Shown here in pieces: positions 9,307 through 17,773 of a stretch of DNA of 64,000 nt. The number at the start of each line of letters is the position of its first letter. Positions within the stretch are counted from its first letter, which is position 1. A program made the position numbers and the translations under genes. Source of the stretch: Bordetella sp. 02P26C-1 (lineage in GTDB: Bacteria; Pseudomonadota; Gammaproteobacteria; Burkholderiales; Burkholderiaceae_B); the NCBI RefSeq assembly GCF_009763255.1, contig NZ_WSJB01000019.1, positions 1 to 64,000 of the forward strand, given 5' to 3'. The notes under the pieces were generated by a model, which worked only from the letters and a program-made list of their open reading frames with translations, was not told where the DNA came from and did not search any database.

Positions 9307-10308
9307 TCAATGTTCGGTATCGACACCGGGTACCCCTTGTCGAATTTCGTGCGAGAACCGCGCGGGATCGCGCGAAGCGCGCGCGCGTTCGGTGTAATGC
9401 CCGCGCCGCCGATACTCTTCAATGCTTTGCGCGCCGCGCAGCGCATCCAGGTCATACAGGTATTCGGGCAGATAACCGGAAACCAACAGCCGGTAGTCCA
9501 AGGGCAATCCTTGCACGATTCTGCTGGCGAGCTGATAAATAATCGTGGTGCAGTTGGCGGTGATCGTGTTGTAGAAGCGGGGTTGATCTCGCAACTGGTT
9601 GGCGGTGTCCAGATACGATAAAAATAATGCGCGCGCGGCGGCTTGCCCTTCAGGCATGTAAACCCGGTAGAGATAGCCGTCTTCATCGCGCACATTGGTA
9701 CGCACGCGCAAGCTGTCGGTTTCGGTGGAGGCCAAGACCGATAGCTCATACCGCCGAAAGAACCCGCCAATCTCGGAAAATTCATCGCCTGATTTGCGGC
9801 GGATCTCGACGGAGAAAACAACATATTGGCCGTCGGCAAAACCGAACGACACCATGGTGTGCGCGATCGCGGGGCGGCCCCAATAAGACAGCACCAGGTC
9901 CACGGATTGCAACTGCGACAGGTCATAGGTGCGCGTGACCCAACGCTCATCGAAATCGGTGGGCGACCGCCATTCGAAATCCCGTACGTTGTGTAACGTC
10001 ACCATGTCCCCACTCACGGACCCGTACGTTTGTTCGGCGACCTCGGGCATCCAGGCGCGGTCATTGGAGGGACGGACGCCCAACCACCACCAGGCCTGCA
10101 TGGCCAGCCAAGCGGCGACGAAGCACGCCAAGGGCAGATAAGCGCCTTTGCACAGTCCGATCGCCGCGGCGCCGGCCAGTATGAGCCAGATCGCGACGAG
10201 GACGGCCGGGGCGGGCGCCTGATACCACAAGGCGCCGGTGCCCCAGACGGCAGCGGCGAAAATCGCCAACCCGATGAATACGTTGAAAAGCATGGCCTTA
10301 CGCGTCAT
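9307..10308 (-). CDS. DUF4105 (Lnb N-terminal periplasmic domain-like) membrane protein
   Basis: 333 residues starting at the ATG at 10308. The first 75 residues contain three hydrophobic segments (MLFNVFIGLAIFAAAVW, VLVAIWLILAGAAAIGL, LPLACFVAAWLAMQAWWW). The soluble part has the family's hallmark motifs: VTLHNVRDFEWRS, a HTMVSFGF segment and FYNTITANCTTIIY, whose His and Cys recall a papain-like catalytic pair. This soluble domain is expected to face the periplasm. Its activity in this family is not established. The gene ends where the hydrolase gene begins. Confidence 0.8.
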   Translation of the reverse strand: MTRKAMLFNVFIGLAIFAAAVWGTGALWYQAPAPAVLVAIWLILAGAAAIGLCKGAYLPLACFVAAWLAMQAWWWLGVRPSNDRAWMPEVAEQTYGSVSGDMVTLHNVRDFEWRSPTDFDERWVTRTYDLSQLQSVDLVLSYWGRPAIAHTMVSFGFADGQYVVFSVEIRRKSGDEFSEIGGFFRRYELSVLASTETDSLRVRTNVRDEDGYLYRVYMPEGQAAARALFLSYLDTANQLRDQPRFYNTITANCTTIIYQLASRIVQGLPLDYRLLVSGYLPEYLYDLDALRGAQSIEEYRRRGHYTERARASRDPARFSHEIRQGVPGVDTEH

Positions 10309-10469
10309 ATCTCTGCAAAGTTGGGAGTCAGCAGGATGACGGCCGCAACGCAAGCGAGCTTGCGCGCACCGGCATGTTGGCCAATGTTACATGCTATCGG
10401 GGACATATTGCTCGCGGTCGAGCCAGCGCGCTAGGGCGGCGATGCGCATCGGCGCAGCGGATCAGGCCT

Positions 10470-11216
10470 TTAAAACGTCTGCCAAATCATATGCAGGCTA
10501 ACGAGGGTCATGACGATCTTGAATCCCAGGCGGAATGTGGATTCGGGCAGATTGTCGAGCGTGCGCGTGCCCACCCAGGTGCCGACCACGCCGCTGGCGA
10601 TCATCGCGGCAATCAGCGGCGCCCATTCGGCGTAGGCGAATCCCAGCGTGCCGAACGCGGCGATCTTCAATCCATGCTGGATGACCATACAGGCGGCGTG
10701 TGTGGCGACCAACGGCTGTTTGACCAGCCCGGTGCGGGCAATCAAGGCGGCCACCAGCGGACCGGTTGCGCCTACTAGCATGGTGCAGAAGCTCGATATC
10801 GCCCCACCGAGGACGAAAAAGGTCTTGCCGTGACGTTGCGCCGCGGCGCTGGGCTTTTTGCGATAAACCGACCACAGGATGAATAGCGCCAGTGCCCACT
10901 TCGCCAGGGCATCTGGGATATTGACCACGACCGAAGCGCCCAGCGCAATCCCGACGACGCTGCCCAGAAAGAACCAGAGCAATAGCGGCATCACCAGATA
11001 ACGGCGCTGAATAATCACCCGGCCCGCGTTGGATCCCATCTGCACCACGCCGTGGACGGGGAGTACGCTCGTGACGGGTAATCCCAGACTGAGAATCGCC
11101 AGCATGGCGACACCGCCGCCCAGGCCCATGGCGGCGGTCAGGGCAGAGGTCAGAAAGCTCGCGAAAATCAGGACAGAGGCAAAGACGGCAGTGATATCGG
11201 CGGGGATGAAGGTCAT
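10470..11216 (-). CDS. TauE/SafE-family sulfite/anion exporter
   Basis: A 248-residue membrane protein with about eight transmembrane segments and the duplicated TauE/SafE pattern (GLGGGVAMLAILSLGLPVTSVLPVHG in the first half, GATGPLVAALIARTGL in the second). The family moves sulfite, sulfoacetate or other organic anions across the inner membrane. It sits downstream of the metallo-hydrolase gene on the same strand, but a strong hairpin separates them. The substrate is unknown. Confidence 0.85.
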   Translation of the reverse strand: MTFIPADITAVFASVLIFASFLTSALTAAMGLGGGVAMLAILSLGLPVTSVLPVHGVVQMGSNAGRVIIQRRYLVMPLLLWFFLGSVVGIALGASVVVNIPDALAKWALALFILWSVYRKKPSAAAQRHGKTFFVLGGAISSFCTMLVGATGPLVAALIARTGLVKQPLVATHAACMVIQHGLKIAAFGTLGFAYAEWAPLIAAMIASGVVGTWVGTRTLDNLPESTFRLGFKIVMTLVSLHMIWQTF

Positions 11217-11287
11217 GGTGCTCTCGCGTGAATCGGAGGGCAGTGTATCGCTTCCCGCATCGGATCACGCAATGGGCGAGCCGTCCA

Positions 11288-11323
11288 CCGGGGTCGTGGG
11301 GGAGAATTCCCCCGCGACCCCGG
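11288..11323 (-). terminator. 15-bp stem hairpin after the MBL gene
   Basis: Two GC-rich arms (11288-11302 and 11309-11323) pair through 15 positions, with one G-T wobble, around the loop AGAATT. The hairpin lies 10 bases beyond the stop of the MBL hydrolase gene and ends the large minus-strand operon or weakens read-through into the TauE gene. No T-run follows. Confidence 0.6.
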
Positions 11324-11333
11324 GTGCGTCCTA

Positions 11334-12233
11334 CTATTGTTCGTCCACAAAGCGCAGTTCGAAGCCGTTGTCAGGCCCTTTATCTGAACCTTCGTGGATA
11401 AAGCCCGCATGAGGCGGCATGAAGTGGCCCGGCAGCAGCAAGGCATGCCGCTCACATGCTTGTTCCAGCACGCGTCGCCGCGTGACGGCCGACTGCACCT
11501 GATCTTGGCAGCCGAAGCAGCTCCATGACGGGTACTTCACCTGGATGGGGTGATGCAGAATATCCCCGGTGAGCACCGCATGCTCGCCGTCCGATTTCAG
11601 CCAGATCGCCACGTGGCCCGGCGTATGGCCGGGCGCTGGCGCGAGAACGAGACAGTCGGCGATCTCGGCATAGTCGTCGACTATCAACGCCTGACCCGCC
11701 TCGATGACCGGCAACACGCTGTCCTGATAGGCCAGCGTGTGCGGACCGTTCGGCGAGGCAGCGAGCTTCTCTTCCCAGTAGGCGTGCTCGCGGCGCGAGA
11801 ACACATACTTCGCATTCGGGAAGGTCGGCACCCACCGCCCGTTGATCAGCTGGGTGTTCCAGCCGATATGGTCGGCGTGCAAGTGGGTGCAGAGCACGAA
11901 GTCGATGTCTTCGGGCCGCGCGCCCGCCTCGGCCAAGCGGTTCAGAAAGGGCGTATCCAGCCCGCACCAGTCCGGGCGGCCCGGGCGGTCCTTGCCGTTG
12001 CCCACGCAACCATCGATCAAGATCTTATGCGTGCCGGTATCGAGCAGCCACGAGTGCATGCTCAACAGCATCCGGCCGGTGGCCGGGTCATAGTGGCCGG
12101 GAGCCATCCATGACAGATTGCTCTGGACGGCTTCGGGGGTGGCAAGCGGAAAGAACTTCATGAAGTCGAACATGGTGTCGACCATTTCCTGCACCAGCGT
12201 CGCGGTCACGCTGCCGATCTTGAAGCGAATCAT
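11334..12233 (-). CDS. MBL-fold metallo-hydrolase
   Basis: 299 residues of the metallo-beta-lactamase fold. The zinc-binding motif THLHADH lies at 116-122, followed by the later metal ligands in PAPGHTPGH, LTGDILHHP and LLPGHF. It resembles quorum-quenching lactonase-like and phosphonate/esterase MBL proteins, but the substrate cannot be read from the sequence. Its ATG overlaps the stop of the upstream MFS gene (ATGA), so it is co-translated with the transporter. In this operon it may open a lactone or hydrolyse a thioester or ester formed by the monooxygenase pathway (inference). Confidence 0.85.
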   Translation of the reverse strand: MIRFKIGSVTATLVQEMVDTMFDFMKFFPLATPEAVQSNLSWMAPGHYDPATGRMLLSMHSWLLDTGTHKILIDGCVGNGKDRPGRPDWCGLDTPFLNRLAEAGARPEDIDFVLCTHLHADHIGWNTQLINGRWVPTFPNAKYVFSRREHAYWEEKLAASPNGPHTLAYQDSVLPVIEAGQALIVDDYAEIADCLVLAPAPGHTPGHVAIWLKSDGEHAVLTGDILHHPIQVKYPSWSCFGCQDQVQSAVTRRRVLEQACERHALLLPGHFMPPHAGFIHEGSDKGPDNGFELRFVDEQ

Positions 12234-13585
12234 GCGGTTTGCCCCCCCATGGCGCGCGACACGGCGGGTTGCGCGGCGACGGCGACGTCGGACTCTTCAT
12301 GCTCGATCTGTTCGAGTTCGACCGCGGCGGCTTCACGCAGCGGCAGAATGCACAGCGTGGAGATCAAGCCTGCGATCAGCACGTAGGCCGCGATCGGCCA
12401 GTAGCTGCCCGTCCAGACCACGAACATGGCGGCAAGCACAGGCGTGGGGCCGCTCCACACGACGGTCGCGAGCTGATAGGCGACGGACACACCGCTATAG
12501 CGGATAGCCGCCGGGAACTGCTCGCCAAACAGACTGGGTTGGATGGCCTGCGTGCTGCCCTGACCGATCATGAGCGACAACACCATGGCAACGGTGATGA
12601 TGAACTCATTACGCGTATTGAGCATTTCGAAGAACGGGAACGCAAACAGACCCAGAAAAATCATGCCGCCCATGAACACCTTCTTGCGACCGATACGATC
12701 GGACAATGCGCCAAACAACGGCTGTGCGATCAACGTAAAGGCGGCCGCGATCATGAGTGCCCGCAAGGCCACCGAACGATCGATCTGCAAGGTCTGAGTG
12801 AGATACACCAAGGAGAACACCGCGGCGATGTAAAAGCTGGTGTTCTCGGCGGCTTGCGAGCCGACCATCAACAGGACGCGTTTCTTCTGCGTCTTGAAAA
12901 TGGTGGCGATGGGCAAGCGTGCTTGCGCCTTGGTGCTCTTCAGACGGTTAAAGCTGGGCGACTCGGAGACGCGCTTGCGAATGAAATAACCGACGATGAC
13001 GAGGATGGCGCTCAGCAAGAACGGGATGCGCCAGCCCCAGGCCAGGAATTCCTCTTTCGTGGTGAAGGCGTTTACGGCGGCCATCACGCCCGTGGACAGA
13101 ATCAACGCGGCGGGGATGCCCATCTGCGGCCAGCTGCCATAAAAGCCGCGATGCTTGGCCGGTGCATGCTCGACCACCATCAACGTCGCGCCGCCCCATT
13201 CGCCACCGACGGCCAGACCTTGCAGCAGGCGCAGCCCGGTCAGCAGTATCGGTGCCCAGATGCCGATGCTTTCATACGTCGGCAGCAGGCCAATCACAAA
13301 GGTCACGCCGCCCATCATGATCAGACTCAGCACGAGCATGGCCTTGCGGCCGATGCGATCCCCAAAGTGGCCAAAGAGAACGCCGCCCAGGGGTCGGGCG
13401 ATAAAGCCGACGGCGAAACTCGCCAGCGACGCGATGGTCCCCGCCAAGGGGTCAGACGATGGGAAAAAGAGAACGTTGAACACCAGCGCGGCCGACGCGC
13501 CAAAAATAAAAAAGTCGTACCACTCCAGTGTGCTGCCAATCGCACTGGCGAGCGATACCCTACGGATATCTGATTTATCCGACAT
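12230..13585 (-). CDS. MHS-family MFS transporter (metabolite:H+ symporter)
   Basis: A 451-residue, 12-segment permease with hallmark MHS sequences: SLASAIGSTLEWYDFFIFG at the start, FGHFGDRIGRK in loop 2-3 and GALSDRIGRKKVF in loop 8-9. Members such as ShiA, KgtP and ProP take up organic acids or osmolytes with protons. GAGGAG precedes the ATG. It is followed by the overlapping MBL gene and preceded by the monooxygenase gene on the same strand, so it probably imports the substrate of this pathway. Confidence 0.9.
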   Translation of the reverse strand: MSDKSDIRRVSLASAIGSTLEWYDFFIFGASAALVFNVLFFPSSDPLAGTIASLASFAVGFIARPLGGVLFGHFGDRIGRKAMLVLSLIMMGGVTFVIGLLPTYESIGIWAPILLTGLRLLQGLAVGGEWGGATLMVVEHAPAKHRGFYGSWPQMGIPAALILSTGVMAAVNAFTTKEEFLAWGWRIPFLLSAILVIVGYFIRKRVSESPSFNRLKSTKAQARLPIATIFKTQKKRVLLMVGSQAAENTSFYIAAVFSLVYLTQTLQIDRSVALRALMIAAAFTLIAQPLFGALSDRIGRKKVFMGGMIFLGLFAFPFFEMLNTRNEFIITVAMVLSLMIGQGSTQAIQPSLFGEQFPAAIRYSGVSVAYQLATVVWSGPTPVLAAMFVVWTGSYWPIAAYVLIAGLISTLCILPLREAAAVELEQIEHEESDVAVAAQPAVSRAMGGQTA

Positions 13586-13643
13586 ACGATGTCTCCTCGA
13601 CGAACGAACGCGCCCGCAAGCGGGCGCGCCTCCTTTGGGTTGA

Positions 13644-15053
13644 TCAAACGGTTTTCTTCAGTAGCTCGGCGTTAACGCCGGCATAGGCTTGTTTGCGCCA
13701 GTCGCCTGCGTTGGGGCGCGGCAGGCCCAGGTTCTCGCGCAGCGTGGAGCCGGTGTATTCCTTACGGAACACGCCACGGCGTTGCAGCTCGGGCACGACG
13801 TGACGGACGAAATCTTCGTAGCTGCCGGGGATGTGCGTGGGCGAAATCACGAAGCCGTCGCAACCGCCTTCCACGAACCATTGCTCGAGTTGATCGGCCA
13901 CCGTCTTGGCAGTACCCGCGAAGACCGGGAACTCCTTGATACGCGCCCGGTTGGAGAACTCCACAAAGTCGCGCACCGAGGGGTTCTTCTTGCCAGACAG
14001 CATGACCACGCGGTCGCGGAATCCAGTCCAGCCGGAGATGCTTTGCATCTCGGCATCCGTAAACGGCGTGTCGTAGTCGCGGGTCGAGAAGTCCGTGTTG
14101 AGGATCTCGCACAGCAAGGTCAAAGAATCGATCGGGCGAGCCAGCGAATCGATGTAGGCCTTTTGCTGTTGCGCGATTTCGTCGGATTCTGCGATCACGG
14201 TGTAGATCGCGGTGGAAACCTTCACATGGTCCGGGTTGCGCCCGGCCAATTCGACCGACTGCTTGAGCTCGGCGTATTGCTTTTTGGCGGCTTCGAGGTT
14301 GGGGTACACCACGAACACCAGCTCGCCCCAGCGCGAAGCAAACGCGCGGCCGCGGCCGCTTTGGCCTGCCTGAATGAGCACGGGGTGGCCTTGGTCGGAG
14401 CGGGGCACGGTGAGCGGGCCACGCGATTTGAAGTACTTGCCCTCGTGCGACAGACGATGGACTTTCTCGGGATGCGCGAACAGCCCGGATTCTTTGTCCA
14501 GCACGAGCGCGTCGTCTTCCCACGAATCCCAGTGGCCCATGACGGTCTCGAGGAACTCATCGGCGCGGTCATAGCGCAGATCGTGTTCCAAGTGGCCGGC
14601 AGCGCCGAAGTTCGCGGCCTCGGAGTCGTTCAGCGAGGTCACGACGTTCCACGCGACACGGCCGTGCGTCATCAAGTCCAGCGTCGAGAAGTGACGGGCG
14701 ACGTGGTAGGGCTCGTAATACGTGGTGGAGTAGGTGGCACCCAGTCCCAGGTTCTTGGTGGCGGCGGCCATGGCCATCAGCACCGGCGTCGGGTCGAGCT
14801 TGACCGCGCGCACGCCATTTTCGACGGTCTTGCGATGATCATTGCCGTAGATGTCGGGCATGGCCAGACGGTCGTCGAAGAAGGCCAGGTGGAACTTGCC
14901 ATCTTCCAGCGTGCGGGCGATGCGTTGATAGTATTCGGGCTTCAGGAAGTCCTGCATCGCCGCGCTATGCCGCCAGGACCCCGGATAGGTCGAGCAGTTC
15001 TGCGCCTGCATGAAACCAATCAGGGTCATCTGCCGGGAGTTAGGGGTAGACAT
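13644..15053 (-). CDS. NtaA/SnaA/DszA-family FMN-dependent monooxygenase (LLM class)
   Basis: A 469-residue flavin-dependent monooxygenase of the bacterial luciferase-like class, NtaA subgroup (usual length 430-470). Diagnostic stretches are TYSTTYYEPYHVARHFSTLD, GRVAWNVVTS, the DRADEFLE region and PVLIQAGQSGRGR, which bind reduced FMN. Such enzymes use FMNH2 made by a separate reductase. A flavin reductase gene lies divergently about 2 kb upstream (17095), which fits a two-component system. The known substrates of this group (aminopolycarboxylates, sulfur heterocycles, long alkanes) do not allow a specific call. AAGGAG precedes the ATG. Confidence 0.9.
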   Translation of the reverse strand: MSTPNSRQMTLIGFMQAQNCSTYPGSWRHSAAMQDFLKPEYYQRIARTLEDGKFHLAFFDDRLAMPDIYGNDHRKTVENGVRAVKLDPTPVLMAMAAATKNLGLGATYSTTYYEPYHVARHFSTLDLMTHGRVAWNVVTSLNDSEAANFGAAGHLEHDLRYDRADEFLETVMGHWDSWEDDALVLDKESGLFAHPEKVHRLSHEGKYFKSRGPLTVPRSDQGHPVLIQAGQSGRGRAFASRWGELVFVVYPNLEAAKKQYAELKQSVELAGRNPDHVKVSTAIYTVIAESDEIAQQQKAYIDSLARPIDSLTLLCEILNTDFSTRDYDTPFTDAEMQSISGWTGFRDRVVMLSGKKNPSVRDFVEFSNRARIKEFPVFAGTAKTVADQLEQWFVEGGCDGFVISPTHIPGSYEDFVRHVVPELQRRGVFRKEYTGSTLRENLGLPRPNAGDWRKQAYAGVNAELLKKTV

Positions 15054-15085
15054 AATTCGGTTCTCCTTAGTTCTGTTTGGGTCGC

Positions 15086-15421
15086 TTAAACGCCCGGAAT
15101 TTCCACGGTCAGCAGCGGGGCATGCTGTTGCGCGCCGAAGGTGTCGCGCTCACCGACGGTGCCTTGTCCCCAGGCGCGCTTGAGCGTCAACTTGAATGCG
15201 CGGGCCGGATCGAAGAACATCAACGTGACGATGTCCTCGGGCGTGACGCTATACAAGCGGCAGATAAGTGCCTCGTTAAGCACGCCGCTTTCTTTGACTT
15301 TGTTGTAGCGTTCTTCGGTGTCGAAAATGACATCGAATGTGATTTCAAACGGGCCCGAGTTCTTGCTGCGTACCACTTTGGCCAGTTCGCGCAGGGTGCG
15401 AGTGCTGTGGGTCGAAGTCAT
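15086..15421 (-). CDS. DUF4387 protein, partner of the AtuA-like protein
   Basis: A 111-residue DUF4387 protein. The conserved segments LRELAKVVRSKNSGPFEITFDVIF and LFFDPARAFKLTL-type (here MFFDPARAFKLTLKR) are clear. DUF4387 proteins almost always lie next to AtuA/DUF1446 proteins, as here, with only three bases between the genes. They probably form a complex or act on one substrate. The biochemical role is not known to me. GGAG precedes the ATG. Confidence 0.85.
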   Translation of the reverse strand: MTSTHSTRTLRELAKVVRSKNSGPFEITFDVIFDTEERYNKVKESGVLNEALICRLYSVTPEDIVTLMFFDPARAFKLTLKRAWGQGTVGERDTFGAQQHAPLLTVEIPGV

Positions 15422-15424
15422 CGT

Positions 15425-16786
15425 TCAAATCTCCACGATTTCAAAGGGGAACAAGGCGTCGGCCGATTCGATTTCCATCACGTGATACACCGTGAATTTG
15501 CATACCGGGCCGATCGGATTCTCAGGTGGGTTCAGCGGAATCGCGAAGTTCCCCGCAGTGGCGACTTGTCCTTCATAAGGCATGTGCAGCACATCGATGC
15601 GCACGCTATTGCAGATCGTGTTGGCGAGCTCTTGCGTGGGCGCGGTCACTTCGCCGAGCAAGCCGATCTCATGCGGCACGACGTCAGCCAAGGGCTCGAA
15701 CTCGCCCATCACGCCGTTCATACCGTACACATGGAAGATCAACTGGGCTTGGCCCGAACGTAGCTCGGGATAGGTCTTGAACGCCTCCGCCTTGACACGG
15801 CACAGGTAGTCATCGATCTGGCCAATGAGTATGGGATCGCGGATACCGCCGATGAAGATCGTGCGCATGCCGACAATGCCTGCGCCTTCCAGTTTCACGG
15901 TATAGGCGGGCGCTTCGATAAAGCGGCTGCCGCTCACGCGTACGGCGCGATCGCTGATGGGCTCGTATGTGGCTTCGCGCAGATCGATGGTGCCACCGGG
16001 GCCAGTCAGTAGATCGGGACGGGCTTTCTCGTAGAGCGTGTGAGCCGCGACCGAGGCCGGCGTGCAGCGTTCTTTCAAGCTCATCGGTTCGAGGTCGAAG
16101 CTGTCGCGTCGCACGGTGGCGAGGATCACCTTGCCCTTGGGTTCAGCGCAGTTTGCGCCGCATTCGACGATCTTGCCCATATGCCAGTAGATGCCTGGCT
16201 CGATCCCATGCATCGCGCACAAGGCCGCGAACGGCGCCGGGTCATACGCGCGACCGGAGACGATGATGTCGACATCGGGGTGCTCGCGCAGCACTTTGAT
16301 GAAGGGTTCCGCGCCAATCTGCGCGACGATGCGCGCAGACTGATCGATGTCTTCTTCTTGCAGGGCGGGCGCGGAGCCGCAGGGCGCGATCTTGCCTTGC
16401 GCTAGACCCTGGCGTACGAGTTCGGGATCGATATCCGAATAGATCTTGGCGATCTTGAAGTGATAGCCGTCACGTTTAGCGATCTGCTCGATCAGCTCGA
16501 CCATCATGTCGACTTGCTCGCGGATGCCCGCCCCGCCAGCGGAGCTGATGTAGACCGGGATCTTGCGGGTCGCGCACGCGTTGAGCATCAAGGTCAGATC
16601 GCGCAGATAGGCGTCGCGTGACACGATGGTCTTGGGCAGGCCCAGCAGATAGGGGCCGGGATCGGTCGAGCCGCCATCGACGATCATGGCGTCCGGCTGA
16701 CGCTCTACGCCTCGCCAGAAGTCCTCTTCAGGAATGCCATAACCGAGAATTCCATTAGGGGTCAGAATCCGAATTTCTTCCTTCAA
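15425..16786 (-). CDS. AtuA-like protein (acyclic terpene utilisation family, DUF1446)
   Basis: About 453 residues. I place the start at a TTG (16786), because GGGAG lies six bases before it and because family members begin with a KEEIRIL-type stretch. The longer frame to 16858 adds 24 unlikely residues. Family features include LGYGIPEEDFWRG, DGGSTDPGPYLLG, SSAGGAG, VSGRAYDP and GGTIDLREATYEP. AtuA is essential for citronellol/geraniol breakdown in Pseudomonas, but its reaction is unclear. The biotin carboxylase genes of a true atu cluster are absent here, so the substrate is likely different. It is the first gene of the operon with DUF4387 and the monooxygenase. Confidence 0.85.
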   Translation of the reverse strand: MKEEIRILTPNGILGYGIPEEDFWRGVERQPDAMIVDGGSTDPGPYLLGLPKTIVSRDAYLRDLTLMLNACATRKIPVYISSAGGAGIREQVDMMVELIEQIAKRDGYHFKIAKIYSDIDPELVRQGLAQGKIAPCGSAPALQEEDIDQSARIVAQIGAEPFIKVLREHPDVDIIVSGRAYDPAPFAALCAMHGIEPGIYWHMGKIVECGANCAEPKGKVILATVRRDSFDLEPMSLKERCTPASVAAHTLYEKARPDLLTGPGGTIDLREATYEPISDRAVRVSGSRFIEAPAYTVKLEGAGIVGMRTIFIGGIRDPILIGQIDDYLCRVKAEAFKTYPELRSGQAQLIFHVYGMNGVMGEFEPLADVVPHEIGLLGEVTAPTQELANTICNSVRIDVLHMPYEGQVATAGNFAIPLNPPENPIGPVCKFTVYHVMEIESADALFPFEIVEI

Positions 16787-17094
16787 CGCAATCTCCCTCA
16801 CTGATATTGCCTGGGCATTCCGCATATGGGTTGCCGCGAAAGCTGTGTGGCTGCGCATTATGAGGATGGCGTTCGATCCCGACTATTTCCTTTATGAGAT
16901 GGACCAATAGGCGTTTCTAATAAATGAAAAACGCCCCGGAGACGGTGGGCATTTCAGGTCATCTATTCGTTTTCCTGATTAATCCATTGCGAGTTCTAAA
17001 TTGTTCTGGGGCAGCGCGCTACTTAGACTATTTCCCAAGACATGCAGCTACGCGGTCCATTTCATCGCAAGAATCATTCTAGGAATTTACGCAT
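16787..17094. other. divergent control region between the AtuA-like gene and the flavin reductase
   Basis: This 308-base non-coding stretch separates the two divergent halves of the monooxygenase pathway and must hold both promoters. The only structure I see is an inverted repeat, GGCGTTT (16910-16916) and AAACGCC (16929-16935), within an A/T-rich segment. It could be an operator. No regulator gene lies directly beside it. Confidence 0.5.
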
Positions 17095-17604
17095 ATGGCC
17101 TTGCAAGACGCCAAGACTTTCCGTGACGCGCTCAGCACGTTTCCCAGTGGTGTGACTATCGTCTCGACGACCGATGATGAGGGCCGCCATTGGGGGTTCA
17201 CGGCCAGTTCGTTTTCGTCGGTATCCATGGATCCGCCGCTGGTTCTGGTGTGTTTGGCAAAGAAAGCGGATTCGCACGCCGCGTTCTTAAAAGCACGACG
17301 GTACGCCATCAATATTTTGGCCGAGCATCAAGAGGGCGTCGCGATGCACTTCGCGCGCAAGGGCGAGGACAAGTTCTCCGCGCACCCGTTCCGCTATGGC
17401 ACAGCGCAAGATCCGCATCCGCCGGTGTTGCATGGTTCACTCGCATCGCTGCACTGCGTGGCTCACGATGCCTATGACGCGGGCGATCACACCGTGCTGG
17501 TGGGTGAAGTCGCACATGTGGAATTGAGCGAAGCGACCCCGCTGGTGTATTTCAATCGCGGATTCCGCAAGATCGATGTAACGCCCGCACAGTTGGCGGC
17601 GTAA
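17095..17604 (+). CDS. flavin reductase family protein
   Basis: 169 residues of the flavin reductase/HpaC-type split-barrel family. The N-terminal FRDALSTFPSGVTIVST, the GFTASSFSSVSMDPPLVLVCL flavin-binding stretch and the late LVGEVAHVELSEATPLVYF region are typical. It would reduce FMN with NAD(P)H and hand FMNH2 to the divergent NtaA-type monooxygenase. The divergent arrangement supports this pairing. The length equals the family norm. Confidence 0.9.
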   Translation: MALQDAKTFRDALSTFPSGVTIVSTTDDEGRHWGFTASSFSSVSMDPPLVLVCLAKKADSHAAFLKARRYAINILAEHQEGVAMHFARKGEDKFSAHPFRYGTAQDPHPPVLHGSLASLHCVAHDAYDAGDHTVLVGEVAHVELSEATPLVYFNRGFRKIDVTPAQLAA

Positions 17605-17688
17605 TAAATATTGCGTATCGGTAGCTCATGCTGCCGATGCGCGACGCGCGCCAGGCTAGAGCAGTCGGGCGCGTCAGGCTTTATATAA

Positions 17689-17766
17689 ACAGGCCAGGGC
17701 GCTGAAAGGTTCCCGAATCCTGGACAGCAGTCCAGAATCGGGCAACGTTTCATTGCCCTGGCCTGT
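17689..17766. terminator. long imperfect hairpin between convergent genes
   Basis: The arms start with ACAGGCCAGGGC (17689-17700) and GCCCTGGCCTGT (17755-17766), a perfect 12-bp base. The stem then continues with TGAAA/TTTCA and an inner TCCAGGAT-like stem around the loop AGCA. It ends seven bases before the stop of the Fe-alcohol dehydrogenase and is followed on the minus strand by TTTATATAA, so it probably terminates from both sides. Confidence 0.7.
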
Positions 17767-17773
17767 CTTGTGT

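Noticed and set aside
12239-13573. Long open frame of 444 codons opposite the MFS transporter gene
   Set aside because: The MFS frame has clear family motifs and a good ribosome site. The opposite frame is a high-GC mirror frame with a His/Gln/Arg/Asp-rich, low-complexity product.
13689-15089. 466-codon frame opposite the monooxygenase gene
   Set aside because: Same effect: it mirrors a well-supported gene and shows no recognisable domain.
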